DNA from: Cryptomeria japonica
Lineage: Eukaryota; Streptophyta; Pinopsida; Cupressales; Cupressaceae
DNA: 64,000 nt
Assembly: GCF_030272615.1 (NCBI RefSeq)
Contig: NC_081408.1
Span: 309,082,450-309,146,449 of the forward strand
Direction: 5' to 3'
In this document: in pieces, positions 9,858 to 22,161 of the stretch
Numbering within the stretch: the first letter of the stretch is position 1
Layout of the letters: each line of letters opens with the position of its first letter
The notes under the pieces: generated by a model
Told to the model about the DNA's origin: nothing
What the model saw: only the letters and a program-made list of their open reading frames with translations
Databases searched by the model: none
Program-made: the position numbers and the translations under genes

Positions 9858-11488
9858 TGTGTAGGGTGAAAATTGATTCGGGTAGTTTAGGACCTAATGC
9901 CACTCTCATTTAAACATTGGAATATGAAAGCACCTAAAGGAGTAATCATTTTTTACTAACTCTTGTGAAAGAGAGTCAAGGGATACTTTTAGGGTTTCTA
10001 TGCCTTCGCTGATATGAAAGGGGATATGCTAAATGTAGGAGAATGCAAAGCTATGCTAATAGGATGAACAAATATGAGTATAAAAATAGTAATAATAGAC
10101 TGATAATCTTAACAAAACTGAAATTGAAAATACAGATCTATCCAAAACTAAGCTTAAACTAACAAGACCAGGGCGTTGTATGCCCTAATTTGAGAAACCA
10201 GGCCAAGTTGTAATTTGGGGGACCTGTTTCTGAGTCTGTCTGAGATAAGCCTGTCAAATCTAGAGCCAAATAAGGAGGAATAGGGCATGAAGCACCCTAG
10301 TCCTAGTGGACTAGGGTGTGGGGTGCCCTAGTCCTTGAAAACCAGGTCCAATTTCTGATAATGGGTCTGTGCCTATTCACTAAGATCTCTCAAAAATTAC
10401 TTACTCTAACGAAAACCTATGACTGCACCTGCAAGATGGAAAATGGTGTGTTTGTGGCTAAATAAGGTTTTTCCTTAGTCAAACCCCTTGTTTTGGTGAT
10501 TTCCACCTCCACAAATAGCTGATATTGTACTAAAAATGTGTGTTCCCTAGAATCTCACGTGTTTGTGAGATTCCTATGAGCTAAATGCAAACTAGAGTTC
10601 TACTTTATGTTTTGAGTAAAAACCCTAAAATGAATGTAATGTAAATGCTTCAAATCACAAATGCAATGTAGATCTAAAGAAATAATGCAAATCTTTAAAT
10701 TAATGTTGTGTAGATCTGAAACTTAAATAGAAATATAAAAATAACATGAAACCATAACAAATCCTAAGGAAGAGGTACAAGCCAATCAATAGTTGGTGAT
10801 CTCCTTATTATTCTTCAATATCTCCCAAAGCTTCCATGAATGATAAAAGTATTGATGAAGACTTGATTGATGATGAATTTGCTGATTGTAGATTTCCCAT
10901 AAACCTACTCTTTCACTTCACAATGATCTCTTTCCAAAATGCTAGATAGGATCCTCAAATGAGGTAGAGAAAGACTTTATATATGAAACCCTAATTTAAA
11001 ATTGATGATTGGACGAATTAGAATTGATATTTTTTCACACAAAGTGGAATTTGAAAAATGTAATACCTCCAAATTAAGCTCCCAAAATTTAGGGAAAAAA
11101 GCACGAGGCCAGAATACTAGCACCACAGTCCAACTGACATTTTTCCAATTTTCTAGGGATGCGAGATATCATGATTATAAAGTCAAATCCAACACGATAG
11201 GTCAATCCAAGATGTGTAGATATCCAAAAATGTTCCTTGAAGATTGAAAATAGGACATTATTAGGATTAAATTAAGATGCAATAAAAAGGGGCGCACCTA
11301 GGGTTAAGGGCCCAATTTTATAATGTGTGAATTATTAAAAGAGAAAATTTAGATTTAATTAAATTAATAATTAAATGCTTAAATAAGCCCTATAAATGGA
11401 AGATGCAATGGGAAAAACTAAGGTGGGTGCTAACCTAAGCATGGAATTGGACAACCCTAATTAGGGGTGTACAATTTACGATGCTACA
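9858..11488 (-). repeat. 3' LTR of the minus-strand gypsy-like element
   Basis: On the minus strand the unit begins TGTAGCATCG at 11488 and ends CACCCTACACA at 9858. Only the last about 138 bp have a partner (16166-16276), so the extent of the LTR rests on the terminal dinucleotides and the adjacent purine tract. It includes the perfect hairpin at 10293-10318. An open frame at 11002-11247 has no recognisable domain. Confidence 0.65.
10293..10318. repeat. Perfect 11-bp inverted repeat with 4-nt loop
   Basis: CACCCTAGTCC, a TAGT loop, then GGACTAGGGTG. The arms are fully complementary. The half-site GCCCTAGTCC recurs just downstream, near 10325. The hairpin lies inside the gypsy-like LTR, and its role is unknown. 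Confidence 0.85.
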
Positions 11489-11505
11489 TTTAGCCCCCAC
11501 TTTAA
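11489..11505 (-). promoter_or_regulatory. Polypurine tract of the minus-strand gypsy-like element
   Basis: Read on the minus strand this is a G-rich purine run (AAAGTGGGGGC) ending directly at the LTR start TGTAGCATC. Its position fits the plus-strand primer for second-strand synthesis. A very similar arrangement occurs at 61151-61168. Confidence 0.6.
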
Positions 11506-13043
11506 TGGTCATATGATACTATGTGCATATGCAAGCTAAAGTATAGAAAAGTAAATGTTGATGGGATAAAGGATATGTCCATAAGATGTCAAATGAATCC
11601 CATAACAGTATTTGTAGTACAATGTTAGGAACCACATTATACAAAACCACATTGTTAGTTGAAATCACAAAATCACCTGAAATGCTTACTAAGAATGATA
11701 AAATTCGAGGGCAGCTATATGCCCCCTTGTTTTGGCTTGTTGATTAGTGAGTTGAAACAGGTTATACTTGTCATGTTTACTACATTGAATTATGAAGGAA
11801 TTTGATGACAAATGCTCAGAATGAGGTCTAACACAAGATCAAAACTAATCAAGGATCATTTGGTAAGAAAGAGACCCGAATCATGATTCCAACATAATAG
11901 ACAGTGTGCGAATCAGAGCTCTCTAACCCAATATGTGAAAGATTAAATGCAAAATGCATAATTGGGGTTTGGAAAAATAATTACCTTTTAAATAGTGACA
12001 AGTGTAAAGGGATATTTTTTATGGATAAAAGGAGGAAGATATCACTATCCAAAAACATTCACCTTCGAGAATAGAGGGGATTTTTTATAAATATAACATC
12101 TGTAAAAATAGGAGAAGGAAAATAAGAATACACACCTTCTACAATATTTAGGAAAAAGTGGATTCTTAGTGAATGATTGCACACTTTCACTAAGAAGAGA
12201 ATATCCATGAAAGATGTATCATTTCAAACAGAGAATAGGTCCTAAACAAGAAACACACATATTATATGTGATAAATGACATCATATGAAATATGCAACTC
12301 AACAAAGGAAAGGTGAAATTTTGAAAAAACATAGAAGATTTAAATATCATTCTTGCCCCCCAAGTATGGAGACAAGAAAACTAGAGATAGATCATTTATG
12401 AATGAAACACTCTTCTAAAAGAAGGAAAGAGATCCTCATCAGAGATTCATTTTCTTGCAAGAGGGATGAGATCCTCAACAGGGATAAGCATGCCCACAAT
12501 ATAGAAGGGCTCATTATAAAAGATACCACTCAATAAAGAAAAGGATTTGATGAATGATTATAGACTTTCAACACTAAGGAAGAGTTCCCAATTAAGGATA
12601 TGTACTTAAGATACTCATTAGGGATACCAATTCCAATTAGAGGAAGTTGATCCCCAATAGGGATGTACACCTCCATAATCAATAAGAGACCCTTATAGAA
12701 GACACAACTTCACTACAAGGAAAGTTTTAATCTTTAGAAGTAGAGATGTTTGAAATCGTTCTTGTCCTCTTACATAGAGATAGGAAATGGTACAAAAAAA
12801 GGTTGTTATGTTTCTTCCAAAGTATGATTGCACGAGAAATTGTACTATCATGAATGACAATGAGCACCCAATAGATAAGCTACCCATACCACATGGTAAA
12901 GAGAAACATAATAGCCACTACTGTTATTTTAATATATGATAGATTGGATGAAGAGTTTGAATACGACATGTTAAATTCTCTACAATCAATTAGAGTAAAA
13001 ACATGTATAAGATGATAAGTATTGAAATATCTTGATCAACAAA
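11506..13043. other. Decayed interior of gypsy-like element, no coding seen
   Basis: AT-rich sequence between protease-side remnants and the 3' LTR, where RT and integrase would normally lie. I see no frame with RT, RNase H or integrase motifs. Loosely repeated phrases of the type GAGATCCTCAACAGGGAT occur at about 12420-12670. Confidence 0.5.
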
Positions 13044-14150
13044 TTAGTGTCTAGTAGAGGAATATGCCTCCAAGTCAAGTTCATCTTGCACACAAATTTC
13101 CTCATACATAAAAGAAACCTTAGGAGAGGAACAAGTATAATTCATTAGGGCCTCATATCTATAAGGGAGGGTATTGGAACAAATGACAGGTAAGGCCTCA
13201 TAAATGGGATTGTCAATCTCTTGGGGAGATTCATAAAGAGACCTGTCAATCATCATAATTTCCTTATGAGTGGGATGTGAGTTGAGAGATGTAGAGGATG
13301 ATCTAATTGAGATGAAGTTATCATCACTACTAACTATGGAATTCACATTGAGATTCTTTGGTGGGCTTTGATGGATTATATCCAAGTCCAAATGAGGCTT
13401 CACATATTTTATTTTCTAAAGGAACCTTAATCCCTTGTTCATTTGTGCCACAACCATTACCATTATATCGACGTTTAGCTAAAATTGGAAAAACCAAACC
13501 ATAAAGGGATGCCATTTTGGAAAGAGATGGTAGGGCCTCATAGGTCTCAATGTCACAATTAGATGAATTAGAAGAAGATTTTGAAGAATTGTTTGAATTA
13601 GAAGCAACCACAAAATTGTTACTAAGTGGCATAGGCAAAGTAGGTTGCTTATTAATTTCCATCATATCATCTTCATTTTTAGTCTTAGGCTCTATTTGGG
13701 GGGATTTTATAGTCTCCTATAAAGGTAGGTGTGAAATCTAAGGACCCCCAATCATCTTCTAAGAGTACCTCTTTAGACGAGGAAGTATCTTTAGGAGGAG
13801 ATGGTGTTTCAACTTGAGTAGTATAAGAATTAGAAGAAGGTGAAGAAGATTTAGAATCAGATGGAGTTTTCAAGCAATCTTGTAAATTAGTATCAATGTG
13901 CAAAATACACATCTTATTGTTATAAATGAATTTGACATTACGATGAAGAGTAGAAGGGACAACTTGCATACTTTGAAGCCAAGGTCATCCTAATAGAAGA
14001 TTATAAGTAATACTATCGAGCATGACTTGGATAGACATAGGTAAAATAATAGGTCCTACCTTAATAGGAAAGGTTATAGTTCCTAAATATTGTCTAGCAA
14101 CATTGTCAAAGCTATAAATATAAAGCAAATTAGGTTAAATAAGAAAAATA
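13044..14150 (-). pseudogene. Gypsy-like aspartic protease remnant and downstream linker
   Basis: Read right to left, about 14150-13900 translates to a typical plant gypsy retropepsin C-terminal half: VARQYLGTITFPIKVGP, then VMLDSITYNLLLG and a PWLQSMQVVPSTLH segment followed by VKFIYNN. The LLG-PW step contains a stop. The catalytic DTG part is not clear. Downstream, 13330-13665 contains ENKICEASFGLGYNPSKPT, like the glycine-rich linker between protease and RT in plant gypsy elements. Then 13044-13403 continues with an acidic Ser/Glu-rich region. No RT follows. Confidence 0.7.
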
Positions 14151-14421
14151 TCCACATTAATCTTATGCAATAAATCAATGCTACAAACATTACTTAAGGC
14201 TGGATCCATTCCCCACTAAGTTTATTCTTATAGAATTCACATTGATAAGAACAACAATCATAAGAGGATCATATTAATTTTGAACTTTCTTTGAAGGTAA
14301 CTCATCTTGTGAAAACACAATTTGAGGTTTAGGTTCTTTCATAGGATCAATCAAAGAAACGATATTAGTAGGTGTCATTGCAGGTGGGTCATCTAAGTTC
14401 TTTAAAGCGTCTTCTAATATT

Positions 14422-15686
14422 CTATGATGTGTGAACTAAGTTTGGATTAAATCCCAGAGATATCTTAGCAGGATTGGCTTTAAGTTGTTCAGTAAGATCA
14501 TACTCTTTACCAGAATGTTGTGATAAATGAGGTACTAATGGAAGTATTGGTTGAGAAGTAGGAAGAGAAGAAGGGATAACCGAGGAAAGATTAGGTTGCC
14601 TATTGTTCCACATAATACACGTGTGGGCAACTGAATTATAAATATCTCAAGTGATTTTTTTGGCATATTCATAAGGACTCTTAGTGGGATAACCTCATTG
14701 CACAGTAATACCTGATTTTTTAGGAATGCAAAAGGAATCATTACTATAACCACCTTGAAAAACAAAAAAAGGCTTTTTGGGAGGTTTAGAATTTGGACAA
14801 GGACTAGCACCTTGAACCGTGAAAAGGGGTTTATTAGTTGTTTCATAACCATTCACATGTATCATATTGATCAAAGAGCAATTGGGAACATGTGAGGAAG
14901 GTCTAGTAGAGCTAAAATCATAAAGTGGTTCATAAAGAGGATTACCAAATTTAAACATTTCTTCATAAATAGGTTTTTATTTGGATTATAATGAAAGGGA
15001 AATCCTCATATAGGGGAGTATTAATGATATTAAAACCTTGTAACCTAAGATCATTCTCTTGTTCCAAAGTAGCCTTACAAGGGGTGTACATTTTAGGAGA
15101 AGAATCAACATCATTCATATGATGGGGATTATTGAAAAAAGTGTTGATAGTCTCTTCTTGCACCAAAATGTTATCATTGGATAGGATCAATTTTTTGAGA
15201 GGGACTAGCACTAGTCAGTAATGCTTCATCCCTAGAGGGAAGGCTATTGAAATAAGGTATAGTGTGAATAGGAAAGGTAGCCATCATATCATCCTCTATC
15301 ACCAAAGGATCCACATGGGGGAGGTACACTCTAGGAGAAGGATAAACATTACTATTCAAAGCTTCATCATTGAGAGAGAGATCATTGAAAGAAATATTAA
15401 CAATCTCTTCTTGAATTAGGGTGGCCTCATGAGTAGAGAAAATTTGGGGAGGCGAGGTGTTATTAAGGGAATTGTCAATCATATCACCCTCTTTTACCAT
15501 GATATCATCCACTTTCATCAAGGTACTTTCATGGGGGAGAAACATATTAAAAGAATAATCAAGATCATTGTCCAATGGTTCATCCTAAATAGGGAGATCA
15601 TTGAGAGAATTGTTAAAAATATCTTCTTGCACTATGATGTCCTCATGGGTAGGGCCAATTTCGAGAGAGCGGATAAAACTATTTAG
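14422..15686 (-). pseudogene. Gag-like remnant with degenerate internal repeats
   Basis: Several minus-strand frames (15174-15575, 14963-15211, 14695-14958, 14422-14613) lie upstream of the protease remnant in the gag position. They share a recurring segment of about 30 residues of the type HEATLIQEE...NDLSLNDEAL, with variants HESTLMKVDD, HVDPLVIEDD and SNDNILVQEE. This suggests past tandem expansion. No zinc knuckle was found. Assignment to gag rests on position, not on a diagnostic motif. Confidence 0.5.
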
Positions 15687-16165
15687 TAATGCTTCATCTT
15701 TAGGAGGGATAACATTAATAAAGGTTTTATTGAAGTCATCCTCTTACCTCAAAATGTCCTTAGTATAATTGTTAGCAAGGGGTTGAAGCGTAAGAAGAAG
15801 GTCTAAGAAACTATGATGATGAAAAGACAAGTTGGCTGAAGGCTGATGTGTCATCCATATTGATGGCATGGAATGGGGTTCGGGGTAGTGGTCCAAATTT
15901 TTTTTGGCAACATGAAAATATTTGAAAAAATGTCCCTTTTTTTAAAACAATGCAAGTAAAGAAAGTAAATTGAATGTATAAACAATGAAGTAATTATGTG
16001 ATTAACTAAGTGCAAGCATATGAACTAACCAATACAATAAATGAAAGTGCATAAGCTAGATGTTTAAGAAATGACTACAAATACAAATTTTTAAGTGCAT
16101 ATAAATTAGATCTAAAGATTAAAATAAGAATTAATGCAAGTGTAAGAATGTAGGGTTCACCAAAA

Positions 16166-16276
16166 TGTGTAGGGTGAAAATAGAATTGGGTAGTTTAGGA
16201 CCCAATCTCACTTTCATCTAAAGGAGTAATACTCTTTGACTAAATCTTGTGAAAGAGAGTCAAGGGATACTTTTAA
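16166..16276 (-). repeat. Truncated 5' LTR of the minus-strand gypsy-like element
   Basis: Direct repeat of 9858-9995, sharing TGTGTAGGGTGAAAA, GGGTAGTTTAGGACC, CTAAAGGAGTAAT and GTGAAAGAGAGTCAAGGGAT, with one internal gap of about 24 bp. Similarity stops at about 16276. Just inside, the minus strand reads TTTTGGTGAACCC, a possible primer-binding site of the TGG type. Confidence 0.7.
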
Positions 16277-17479
<1,203 letters not shown>

Positions 17480-17664
17480 CATCCTATTGGTGTAAATAAT
17501 TATTCATCATGGATATTATTACACCTTACTTAAGTTTACGTAGGAAATGCATTTCATAGTAGTTTGGGTATGAGACACTTGGGTGTTTGTGCCACATTGG
17601 GATAGTGTGTGTAGGAGAATTTCCACCTTTTATGGTGTTGATCTTGTTACTACTCTATCATATC

Positions 17665-19187
17665 TGATAAATCAATGATGACCAGTTAGTACCAAACCGG
17701 TACTGAGAAGGGGGGGGGTGAATCAGTACTGATAAAAAAAGTTTCCCTTGAATCGGTTAGACTGAGAACCCTACCCTTTGACTGGCAAGCAATAACACCG
17801 GTCTAAACTAGATTACTACCGGTTAAGCACAGTGAAAGACATAAATCGGTAACTCAGCTTTCCACACAATCTAACATTTTATTTCCACTTCACCCATATG
17901 CATACACTAGTAATACTTTAACAGGAATGTAAAGACTTACAGGTTCAACATGCTTTACCGCTTAATAGAGAATAACAAAACATCATATGAAAAGCATCAC
18001 ACATAACACACATATTTTTCATGTAGAAACCCAACTGGGAAAAACCACGGTGGGGATGAATACCCATAAGCTGTTCTTTGAACCCTTTTGAAGTCCGCTT
18101 TGTTAGGAGCCTAGTCCGGTTAAAGACTTTACAATAGGTTATGTTAGGAACTGATCTTGCTAGGGATCACCCAGTTAAGGGATGGCTAACATACCCAGTT
18201 AAGGGTTAAACCCGGTTAAAGGTTACCTTGTTAGAGGATTTTTAGAACTCAATGATTTTGAGTCACCCTGTTAAAGGATTTACAGCAAGCCGGTTAAAGC
18301 CACCCTGTTAAGGGATTTTCCAACTGTTGAAGTTGTTAGAGGTCAATAGGTATTACAATGATTTGGTAACAACACTCAATGCCAATGTAGATTTGCTTCA
18401 GTTCCTTCCTTCTGCACTCACACTCTGCAGGTATCTATTCTCACATCTGGTCTAGCAAGAATCATGTATCTTTGCACTTAGATACACACACAACATTTGC
18501 CAACAACCTCAACATGAAAAACAACATCAACCTTATAGGAAATAGATAGGTCGGTAGCATAAACCCTAAACCCTAAACATTTAGGTTAAGCAATTCAGTC
18601 GGTTCAATCCTGACCATTGAACACTTTGCTTTGAATACAACGGTCTTGAACAGATCTCAAGACGTTCTCCATCATTCATTCTTCACCGCATCTTGGAGGC
18701 AATAACCCATCACGCATTCTCCACCGTTTGCAGAGACTTCGCACATTCCCGAGGTAGATAGGATCAATCTCCTTCATGCAAGATCCTTCACGTGCACAGA
18801 GCTGACATGGAAACACAATATGTTCTTCATTACAATGCTAACACATCACACGGTGTCATCAGTTGAATCACATAGGCATAGAACACTTCAACCGGAAACC
18901 CTCAAGCTAAGATTACCAACCGATAGTCATACCATATGAAACCTTGATACATAAAATTCCATATACCGGTTCACATTCCATCATACCGGTTCACTTGGAC
19001 AAACATACCGCTTCACTTTGTCACATATACCGGTTCACATTTCAACATACCGGTTCACTTGGACAGCCATACCGCTTCACGTTTTCACATATACAGGTTC
19101 ACTTGCAAGTGCTTACTTCAATATATATTGACATCAATGACAACATACAATATCATCATGTCAACATACTCTACACATATGCCAACA
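17665..19187 (-). mobile_element. Solo LTR of copia type, inserted in the LTR of the short element
   Basis: Starts TGATAAATC, ends GCCAACA, and is flanked by a 5-bp TSD ATATC (17660-17664 and 19188-19192). Removing the insert restores the sequence of the uninterrupted partner LTR, which reads CTATCATATCCACTTATTG near 20080, so the boundary is confirmed by an empty site. It shares a G-tract followed by TGAATCAGT near the left end and GGGAAAAACCACGGTGGG with the copia LTRs at 48802 and 54682. The orientation is inferred from those LTRs. No internal region is present, so this is a recombination remnant. Confidence 0.88.
18958..19098. repeat. Minisatellite inside the solo LTR, ATACCGGTTCAC units
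   Basis: About seven degenerate units of 18-30 bp built on ATACCGGTTCAC or ATACCGCTTCAC, with spacers such as TTGGACAAAC or TTTCAACAT. The core ACCGGT is palindromic. A repeated motif in an LTR may be a set of regulatory sites; this is inference. Confidence 0.8.
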
Positions 19188-20518
19188 ATATCCACTTATT
19201 GTGGAGTGATAATTCCACCTTCGGTCAGTGATCCACCTCATGTGGAATATTTTATTGTTTCTCCTACCTACCACACCTATTTCCTACCTACCCTTGTTTC
19301 TTATTGAGCCACATGCCATATTTGTGTGCTCACATATCCATATTGCCTTGCCTATATATGAAGGCTCATATTCATTGTATGAACAACCATTCAACGATTT
19401 TTTTATTTATTGATGAGAATACAATTTATTCTTGTCCTATATATTTTCTCTCTATTTTGTACTTTTCATTGAGCTCTTGATATTTTCATGGATACACCTT
19501 TGGTTTTGTTTCTTCCTAAGGGGAGGAATGTTGTTTGACGTTCATGGAGCAGTTTGTTCATTCATCTTCAAGCTTCTATCATTGGTGCAGATTCTACATT
19601 GAGGGGGGGCTTCCTATCTTCTCTTCTTCTCTCATATGGGGGGGAATTTTTCCTCACATGGGGTTTTGTTCCTCACACACTTCTATGAGAGTTTTCTTGT
19701 ATAGCTTTCATCTCTCTTTTGGGGGAGGGTTTTTTCCCATTGGGTTTTTCTCTTTCCCCGCTTTGTGAGAGATTTAATTGCATTGGTTTGCGTGCATTTG
19801 CATTTATACATGGGTACCTAAGATGGCCTAGTAGTCGGGACCCATCTTGCATTGCTTAGTTGCATTGTAGACTTAAGTTCATTCCCCTAAGTTGCACTTA
19901 AGGGGGTGTGTTGGTGTAAATAATTATTCATCATGGATTTTATTACACCCTACTTAAGTTTACTTAGGAAATACATTTCATAGTAGTTTGGGTATGAGAC
20001 ACTTGGGTGTTTGTGCCACATTGGGATAGTGTGTGTAGGAGAATTTTCACCTTTTATGGTGTTGATCTTGTTACTACTCTATCATATCCACTTATTGTGG
20101 AGTGATAATTCCACCTTCGGTGGGTGATCCTCCTCATGTGGAATATTGTATTGTTTCTCCTACCTACCAAACCTATTTCCTACCTACCCTTGTTTCTTAT
20201 TGAGCCACATGTCATGTTTGTGTGCTCACATATCTATATTGCCTTGCCTATATATGCAAGCTCATATTCATTGTATGAACGACCATTCAACCATTTTTTT
20301 AATCTATTGATGAGAATACAGTTTATTCTTGTCCTATATTTTGTCTCTCTATTTTGTACTTTTCATTGAGCTCTTGATCTTGGCAAAATCTCACACATCC
20401 CATAAGAGGAAAATATCATAAATTAATATAATAATAATATACTAACTTTAGGATATAATATTTATGTCACCTTTCCCAACATTCTTCCACATGTTGTATT
20501 TCTTGCAAGAGAAAAAAT

Positions 20519-20586
20519 GGAACGTAAAAAATATCACCTAATTATTAGGGGTGGAACGTAAAAAATATCACCTAATTATTAGGGGT
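20519..20586. repeat. Tandem duplication, 2 x 34 bp
   Basis: The unit starting GGAACGTAAAAAATATCACC and ending ATTAGGGGT occurs twice with no gap and no mismatch, indicating a recent replication-slippage event. Confidence 0.9.
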
Positions 20587-20599
20587 GAAGAGGCCCATA

Positions 20600-22040
20600 T
20601 TCTAAGAGAAACACTCAAACTTATTTGTACTCATTGGCTTTGTCAATCCATATGCAACATTCTTCAAAATGTTAACTTTCTATAAAATTACCTTTCCACC
20701 TTCTATCATATCTCAAATAAAATGGTACTAAAAAATAATATGCTTTGTTTTTATGTGGAAGGTTAGATTATTTTCCAAATTGATGGCATTTGATTGTCAC
20801 ATCGAAATCTAACTATTCCCTAACTTGGCCCTGCATTTAAGCATGCTCTCAAAATCTTATAGCCTTCCTATAGGAATTAGTAGTTTCTATGTATTTTACC
20901 TCTACCGTGGACAAGTTAACCATGCAATCTACTACTTTAGATCCCATTTATTATACCATTGAATGGGTTAAACATATAGCCATTGGTAGACCATTTTTCT
21001 ATTAACATACCTTCCCCAATTATAATCCATAGACCCTCGAATATCCACTTAATGTTGATTCTTTGACACATCAACATGAATTGCATGGAGTACTACAAAA
21101 TAACTCACAAATACTTGAATATCTGTTTCACTCCAACATGGTTTTCTTATCTAGAATTAGTCATTTAATGACTCAAAAATTCTATAACTTAAGTAATGTC
21201 TAATATAATGTAGACCATAATATACATAAGGCTTCCAAAAATACTAATATATGACACTATAATAATCTCCTCCATCACTATGGATTCCTTGGAACCTTTT
21301 TCAACTAAAATCTTAATTCCCATAGATGTAAGAACACTAGTTGGTTTGTCGTTAGACATTTTAAACCTTACAAAATAGACTCAACATACTTCCGCTAACC
21401 AATTCATTAAAAAAAAGCTATATTCCATCTAATCTTCATCCCAAGAAAGAACATAATATCCCCTAAGTACCTCATTTAAAAATATAAAGAAAACAAATAT
21501 TTCATGTTTTTAATCATGTCCTTACCATTAACATGTAACATCATATTAGTAACACACAAAGTGGTAATCATAAAATGATCATCACTTGATTTAATAATAA
21601 TAATAATTAGACTTAGAATTGATTAACCCTAAATCCAATGTACTTGATTCAATTTTTTTTATATTACATTCTAGGAGACTATGCTAAATTGTAGAGGGGC
21701 GTCTTCAACCAACACACCAAATTTTTCTTACCCTTCTCAATTTAGTACTCTAGTGGTGATATATAGATCTCCCTCAAATCACTAGTAAATAAAGATATTT
21801 ACATCACATCCATCTACTGAACTTGAAGATCAAAACTAGTAGCACAAGTTAATAACATTATAACGGATTTAAATTTGTCAAAATGAAATAAAATATTAAC
21901 CTAGAAATAACCTTTAACAACTAGCCATACCATGCACTTCTCAATAATAGTATCAAAAAGAATTTTTTGAACGTCCATTTATAACTAATATGCTTCCATC
22001 CTCCAAGAAGTTGAACCAAGTACCATGTATCATTCTTATT
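20600..22040 (-). pseudogene. Decayed copia RT and RNase H
   Basis: Read right to left with several frame changes, the sequence recalls a Ty1/copia polyprotein. RT N-terminal pattern at about 22030-21900 (YKW-FK then IEKCMVWLVVKGYF). At 21850-21600 there is QxMDVxTAFL-like sequence, LREIYI, then NLVCWLK, LYNLA and SPRMWYKK-like segments. FKxxYLGDIMFFLGMKIRWN-like sequence lies near 21450. An RNase H end (TKHI, YHF, DMIEGGK) lies near 20700-20780. There are no usable open frames, so this copy is old. Its missing upstream part may be at 28440-28900, across the gypsy element. Confidence 0.72.
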
Positions 22041-22161
22041 TAGAGTAGCCACTATTAGAAATCTAGAACAAATGAATAAACAAGATCTATTTATGAGAGA
22101 AATAAGATATAAAACTATATATAAACTAATAATTATAAACTCATGATTCCCACAGATGTGC

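Larger units (their letters stand above)
9858..16276 (-). mobile_element. Decayed minus-strand Ty3/gypsy-like element without RT
   Basis: A TG...CA unit at 9858-11488 is flanked inward by a minus-strand polypurine tract (11489-11505), marking it as the 3' LTR. Its first about 138 bp recur as a direct repeat at 16166-16276, next to a possible primer-binding site, so that copy is a truncated 5' LTR. The interior carries gag-like and aspartic-protease remnants on the minus strand but no RT, RNase H or integrase. It is therefore a non-autonomous or internally deleted element. No TSD was identified. Confidence 0.7.
17485..20395 (+). mobile_element. Short non-coding LTR retrotransposon (TRIM-like), carrying a nested solo LTR
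   Basis: Two direct repeats, 17485-19479 (interrupted) and 19909-20395, share GGTGTAAATAATTATTCATC and then nearly all of the following 450 bp. Flanks carry a 5-bp TSD, CATCC, at 17480-17484 and 20396-20400. The interior (about 430 bp) holds no coding domain and ends in a purine tract (AAGGGGGTG) just before the second LTR, which sets the plus orientation. The first LTR begins TATTGG where the second has TGTTGG, and it seems to lack its last about 20 bp. The size suits a TRIM or similar non-autonomous element mobilised in trans. Confidence 0.82.

Noticed and set aside
9430-9909. Several overlapping frames of 94-144 codons on both strands
   Set aside because: They are translations of the AC/ATGT microsatellite and have no non-repetitive composition.
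19228-20369. Two similar 61- and 81-codon frames
   Set aside because: They are the same stretch of the two LTRs of the short element, not genes or a gene duplication.
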